64,000 bases of DNA from NCBI RefSeq assembly GCF_020184175.1, contig NW_026083234.1, positions 19,279-83,278 of the forward strand. The letters are read 5' to 3'. Below, in pieces: positions 59,108 through 64,000 of this stretch. This DNA comes from Aphis gossypii. Lineage: Eukaryota > Arthropoda > Insecta > Hemiptera > Aphididae. The translations under genes were made by a program, and so were the position numbers. The notes below the pieces were generated by a model. The model was not told the origin of the DNA. It did no database searches and was given only the letters and a program-made list of their open reading frames with translations. Each line of letters opens with the position of its first letter. The stretch's first letter is position 1.

Positions 59108-59940
59108 GGAGTATAGTTATAGAAATCTGCGTATAATCCCGAAAGTTTTATTTTTATTATTTTGTGATCGTGATTAAGTATGATTAACTAGTGTGAAGTA
59201 CTAAACGATAGCTCCGTTACCCCAGCACTGCCATGTTTGAAACTGAATATAAAAATTATCCAGTATTATGTACTTTATTTTGTACAATTTTTTACAACCA
59301 AAATAAAATTTTGTACACCTCCCCAAACATGAGAAAATATTGGATTTTACCATTTTTACCATACTTTAGGAATTCAAAAACTTATATTTGGGATAGTTTG
59401 ATAAGAATAATATTTTTCTGATATTAGTTTTGGAACATCCGGCAAGACTGTTGTTTGCATCATGGAGTCATAGACTAGATTCTATTATGTTCTGCGGCCA
59501 ACGATGATTTATTATTGTTTTCGGTATTTTTAGATTAGGAAGAGAATTTTGTTATTATTGAATTTATGACAATTATAATATATAATATATATATATTATA
59601 ATACAATATAGGAATGAACAAAATATTAATCGATGTCTATTTTTATACTTTATATTTTATGTATAATGTGTATACTGTATGTCTGAATGGTATAAAATAG
59701 TTTTATTGTTCTCATCGCATGGTTGTGATATTATAGAAACTATTTTTTTTTTGGTTCAGTATAATATTCCAGCTTACAGTGAATTGTTTTGCATACGGAT
59801 AATAATTTACAATACTTTCTTAAGCATTTTTTTTAATTTTATTACCTTGTAGCAAATAAAATTTAAAAAGTAAGTTACTTGATAATTATATTAAATTAGT
59901 ATTAAATTTGCATGTTTAGTAAGTATTTTGTTTAGTAGAA

Positions 59941-60043
59941 ATGACAGGTGAAAATAGAGGAAGAAAACCTAAAATTGAATTCATCAGCATTATCGAAAAT
60001 GAAATAATTAAGTTTAAACATGAAATTGTTCAGGACGGAAATA
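59941..60043 (+). pseudogene. first exon of DDE/USP-family gene
   Basis: ATG 59941: MTGENRGRKPKIEF, an AT-hook-like basic start, then NEIIKFKHEIVQDGN, ending at an atagtaag donor. Parallels SRGRKPVLDHD and NKLNLFEDG at the start of the 36557 copy. Confidence 0.55.
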
Positions 60044-60169
60044 GTAAGATTTATATTATTTTAATTAATATTATCACTGACTATTTACTGTATTATAATT
60101 CAAAATTTAAAAAATTCAAATCAAAATATGTGTACTAGAAAAATATCCTATTATATTAAAACCTATTAT

Positions 60170-60870
60170 CTAGAAAAATCGTAACAATTTTTTCTTTTAT
60201 AACTAAGTTTTGAAAATTTGGTACAAGGTTCTCCATAAATTTTTCTTCAAATATCTGCAAAACAAACTTTACCGGATTCATACAAAAATTTTTTATGAGT
60301 GTTTGAAATTTAAATTTTTACAAAACCACGTTAAATAACGGTTTAGCCTCAAACGATTTTTGATATTTGTTGTTATTCAAATAGCATAAGTCGTAAATAC
60401 TTGAAAATTATACCAGTTATTTAGATTGCCTTTTCTTTACGTGATTTGATTTTCAAAATATTTTGACGTTTTTTGAGCTATTTATAGGCATTTGAAATAA
60501 TCAAATTTTTTTTATTTTATAAATGTGGATAAAAAAAATTTAGCTAGGACAATTTACTTGAAAATTTAATTGAAGGGTCCACATAATTTGTTCTAACTCT
60601 CATTCGAAAATTATAAAAATACATAAGCACAATTTTTTTTTATTAGCATTTGAAGTTCAAATATTGACAAAAATTCGTCAAAATCATGAATATTTTTCAC
60701 TATTTGGTAGTTTAATATAATATATCCTAGACTTACAAATCATCTCCTTTCAGAATCGTTTTTCGTATACAATGATACCCATCATTGCATTCAAATTTAA
60801 CCTACCCTAGTCCGAGATCCACCCCACCCCCTAATGTACAGCAGAACGATACTCACTTACCTGTTTTTTT
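60170..60870 (+). repeat. dispersed repeat copy
   Basis: Same family as 1-1275 (ttatgagtgtttgaaattta; tttagcctcaaacgatttt), ending with tcagaatcgtttttcgtat and tgtacagcagaacgatac. One unit only. Confidence 0.85.
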
Positions 60871-61286
60871 TATTGTGTACCATTTGAGTAGGTATTTAAG
60901 GAGAAAAAGATAAATGTACCTAAATGTGTTGTGTAAAAGATAACTCCTAGGCCTCCGCACGAGTTTGAACTCAGTGAGGCCTGGTAATCTTTACTGATAT
61001 TAATTATTATGTCACAATAAAAAATTTATTTGTAAAATTTAATACAAATTTGAGAATTTTATAAAATTTTGAAAAAATTAGTTTTTCTTAAAGAAAATTA
61101 ATCATATTAATTTTAGTGAAAAATAATATTAATACAATTCTTAATTTTAAATTCATGTTTTTAAATTATATAATTACCTATCATAATATTATATAAATAC
61201 CATTGACTTAGTTAATAATTTAATGACTATTATTATTACTATTTTATATTACTCTAACTATTAAGATGTATGGCATACACCCGCAT

Positions 61287-61664
61287 GTATTGTCTCTGTC
61301 TTACTAACGTACATCATAACAAATTTTCGTTCAACAGAATAAATTTATGACGTTAACTTTAATATTAGAGTAAATTTACCTATTATCAAATTTAAAGGTA
61401 TGAATAAAACAATGATATATGATTTTATTGATATTATCATTTGAAAGTGAGTTATGAACATTTTAAAGTTGTTATATTTTACACAGCTGTAACTCACTTT
61501 AAAATAATAATATCATTAAAATCATATGTCATTGTCTAGATAATATTCATACCTTTAAATTTGATATTAGGTAAATTTACTCTAATATTAAAGTTAACAT
61601 CACAAAATGTATTCTACTGGGCGAAAATTTGTTATGATGTACGTTAGTAAGACAGAGGCAACAC
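61287..61664. mobile_element. fold-back MITE with ~180-bp arms
   Basis: Left arm ttgtctctgtcttactaacg pairs with cgttagtaagacagaggcaa at the right end. Further in, ttttattgatattatcattt pairs with the right arm around 61500. A spacer of roughly 30 bp. No ORF. Confidence 0.85.
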
Positions 61665-61844
61665 AATTTGATAATTGACAAATGTTTTAAAGACTGTAAT
61701 ATAAACATGTTTTTTAGTGTGATTTATAATATAGGTAGATTGTCTATGCTTAATACATTACATTTTTAAAATGTGTTAATTGTATTATAATGAATAATTT
61801 AATACAAACATATTTTATTTATCAATGTAACTTTTAACTTAAAA

Positions 61845-62624
61845 GTATGCTAAATACAAAAACAAAAAAAATGATGCATAAAGAACGAATACTATTATTA
61901 GCCCCATATTATCTATCAAGGGACAAACAACTCGTTGGTGGCATTAGTATGATAGATGCAATGGATACAGTGTCATCTACAGCACATAAATTATTAAAAA
62001 ATATGCCCTCATACAAGAAAATAAATCGTTGTACAAATTTCTTGTGCGAAGAATTTTCCATAGACCAAAGTTGTGAAATTATAACTTTAACTGCTATTGA
62101 TGGGAAAATAGATGTCCAAAAAGAAATAGATAGTTTTTTTAAAAACTGAATCAATAATATGTTCCCACTGTAACTCAGTAAGGAATATTACAGTGAGTGT
62201 TAAACAAAATGTTTTGATTGAGCTGGTTTCTCTTCCAAAAGGTAAATAATTATTTTAAATTGTATCTCAAAATCTAATGTTTATAATCATAAAATTATTT
62301 TTTTGTATAGAACTTGAAGCATCAACAAGTGTTCCCGACATTTATATTATAAGTGAAGTACAACAAAATTACGCTGGAGAAATAATGTGGACATTAGATG
62401 AGATACCAAAAACATTAAATCTAAAAGGTCGTACATATTACATCCGGGGAACTATTATATTTAATAGTGGTTTACGTACAGAGCTCAGAATGAAAAGTGG
62501 TCACTATAAGGCTATTGCATGTAGGACAAATAACTTTTGGGAAGTGTATGATGATTTAAAAGATAATATTACACAACCAAAATCAATACAAAATAATGTC
62601 GAACTTCTAATATATACACTTTAA
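61845..62624 (+). pseudogene. USP-like peptidase 3' exons of DDE/USP family
   Basis: Exon about 61845-62241: HKERILLLAPYYLS, INRCTNFLCEEFSIDQSC, then after a 1-base shift near 62150 ICSHCNSVRNITVSV with a CxxC. Exon 62311-62624: GEIMWTLDEIPKTLNLKGR, RTYYIRGTIIFNSG, then the His box KSGHYKAIACRTNNFWEVYD, which resembles the GHY...Y/F-D-D signature of ubiquitin-specific proteases. Stop at 62624. The Cys box expected upstream is not in this deleted copy; it is seen in the 21376-22400 copy. Function inferred from motifs only. Confidence 0.55.
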
Positions 62625-62812
62625 TAATGTCTACGATACCAGCAATAATATTTATTTGTATGATAAATAACAAGTTTTTAAAATTTACTTTCTAAAAGAT
62701 TACTTTGTAACTTTAATTAATATTGTACTCCTTAAAAAAAATAAATATATGAATATTGGTTAAGTATTCCAACGAATTACTTGTTCTTATACCAAACAGC
62801 AATACATAATTT

Positions 62813-63130
62813 ACCGCAGCACAGACACGGGGAAATCGCGTTTTCTCGTGTTTGGGGAGGTGTACAAAATTTTATTTTGGTTGTACAAAATTGTACAAAA
62901 TAAAGTACATAATACTGTATGAGTTATATTTTGATTTTATAAAAATCGGCCATTGGCAGTGCCGCGGTAACGTTACCGCAGCACGGACACGGGGAAATCG
63001 CGTTTTCTCGTGTTTGGGGAGGTGTACAAAATTTTATTTTGGTTGTACAAAATTGTACAAAATAAAGTACATAATACTGGATAATTTTTATATTCAGTTT
63101 CAAACATGGCAGTGCTGGGGTAACGGAGCT
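62813..63130 (+). repeat. doubled right terminus of 59210-63130 element
   Basis: Two ~165-bp units start ccgcagcac(a/g)gacacgggg at 62813 and 62978. Both contain ttctcgtgtttggggaggtg and ttgtacaaaattgtacaaa. Confidence 0.85.
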
Positions 63131-63300
63131 TTTAGAATAAAATATAAAAAAATAAAATTGGTTGAATTCAAATACAATATTTAATATATATAATATATAG
63201 GTACATATAATAAAAGTTAATAAATATGACTTATTAAAGTATGGCATAGTAAAACGCGATCAGATTAAAAAATATATGATGTAAAATCAAAGTTGAAAAT
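63131..63300 (+). repeat. dispersed repeat shared with 10430-10632
   Basis: gttgaattcaaatacaata and cgatcagattaaaaaatat match 10540-10630. Here the sequence continues as gttgaaaattatc where the LINE lies in the other copy. Confidence 0.75.
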
Positions 63301-63811
63301 TATCATTTTATTTGAATATCGTTTATATCATTATAGATTAATATTAAGCTGCTGGTGAATCTGCTAGTCTTAGTGAATAAATATAAAAGATATGATCGTA
63401 TTTATTTTTTATATATTTTTTAAAAAATAATAAGTTATGTGTCCATAAAATATTTATATTATTGATTATAAATAAATATATTTTTATATTTTACAAAATT
63501 TCAGTGAAATAAAAATCAGATGAATAACGAAATATTTAATATCAAATAAGTTCATATTACGCAAAAATAAAAAAAAATAAATCAATAAAATATAAAGTAC
63601 ATTCAATAATCTAAATTTTATATAAAATAAAAAGTTATGAAATCAGTATTTTATTTTTATTAAAATATATTTTAGTAACATAGATAAAATAATACTATGA
63701 TACTATTAATTGATGTTGTTTAATTACAGGCAAAAACCAAAAAATAAAATAATTATAATTGATTTTAAATTCAGCAACTATTAACGTACAGATTTAATAC
63801 TTATTTCTGCA
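63301..63811. other. AT-rich sequence
   Basis: Contains a second piece of the repeat (ttacaaaatttcagtgaaa, 63490). No gene recognised. Confidence 0.5.
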
Positions 63812-63979
63812 GCTATATCACAGACTCACGTAAAATCTGAAATTATTCGTCTACGAGGTCGACCTTTAATAATATCATCTGATGGAAGAATAAGATTAAT
63901 AAATAATTATTCGTATATAAAAACTAGAGATTTGCTACTAAACATTTTTGAAAAGAAACCAATTTCGGTTACTGCTTGA
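63812..63979 (+). other. possible exon with AT-hook-like motif
   Basis: After the acceptor-like acttatttctgcag an open frame reads IIRLRGRPLIISSDGRIRL, then KTRDLLLNIFEKKP, with a stop at 63979. RGRP is an AT-hook core. Could be an exon or repeat-derived; no family assigned. Confidence 0.25.
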
Positions 63980-64000
63980 CAAACAAAATATTATTTATTA

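Larger units (their letters stand above)
59210..63130. mobile_element. defective TIR element carrying DDE/USP-family remnants
   Basis: Left end agctccgttaccccagcac and the right end in reverse complement pair over about 130 bp (through tgtacaaaattttatttt). The right terminus is tandemly doubled. No clear duplication of flanking bases. Inside: the first exon (59941-60043) and protease-like 3' exons (61845-62624) of the family seen at 21376-36557. The transposase core is missing and its place is taken by a dispersed repeat and a fold-back MITE. Confidence 0.7.

Overview
This window looks like an insect chromosome segment made almost entirely of transposable elements and their remains. Very high A+T content, spliced transposon genes and the element families present (PIF/Harbinger with MADF-BESS partners, ZMYM1-like hAT, Jockey-like LINE, Polinton, MULE, THAP/P element, tRNA-derived SINE, solo LTRs) point to a hemipteran, most likely an aphid. 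That placement is a judgement from repeat and protein style, not a database match. I see no convincing intact single-copy host gene. The nearest candidate is a set of possible minus-strand exons at 7255-8155.

Layout. 1-1275 holds a dispersed repeat built of tandem ~547-bp units. 1479-6408 is an element with ~360-bp terminal inverted repeats (TIRs) and one broken minus-strand gene: zinc-ribbon-like N-terminus, FEN/PIN-like nuclease motifs and a C-terminal CXC domain. 7336-7596 is a SINE and 8695-8993 a hAT-type MITE. 10633-14245 is a 5'-truncated Jockey-like LINE on the minus strand, lying against a Polinton gene (14259-15086). 15281-18357 carries two halves of a MULE in opposite orientations. 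18420-20845 is a decayed Polinton block: PLA2-like protein, adenovirus-type protease, penton-like and major capsid fragments.

21376-36557 is a nested insertion. A minus-strand gene combining a DDE transposase with a ubiquitin-specific-protease-like domain is split by a hAT element (22409-34879, 8-bp duplication ATTTAGAG). The hAT transposase is itself split by a PIF/Harbinger element (25738-31867, duplication TAA), whose introns hold further repeats. Both outer reading frames resume exactly when the insertion and one target duplication are set aside. A second nest follows at 40136-49434: one Harbinger with another Harbinger inserted 61 bp from its left end. In all three Harbingers the nuclease and MADF-BESS genes run antisense with interleaved exons.

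49627-59107 contains three solo LTRs of one family (a fourth, unrelated, is at 39383-39945), a THAP/P-element-like fragment, a second SINE, an unclassified aphid-style repeat gene (54370-55765) and a mariner/IS630-type transposase tail. 59210-63130 is a defective relative of the DDE-protease family. It has ~130-bp TIRs and keeps only the first exon and the protease end.

Functionally, the genes are transposases, their DNA-binding partners and virus-like structural genes. Most carry clear lesions. The best preserved are the nuclease and MADF genes of Harbinger 25738-31867, the nuclease of the inner Harbinger, and the MADF gene of the outer one.
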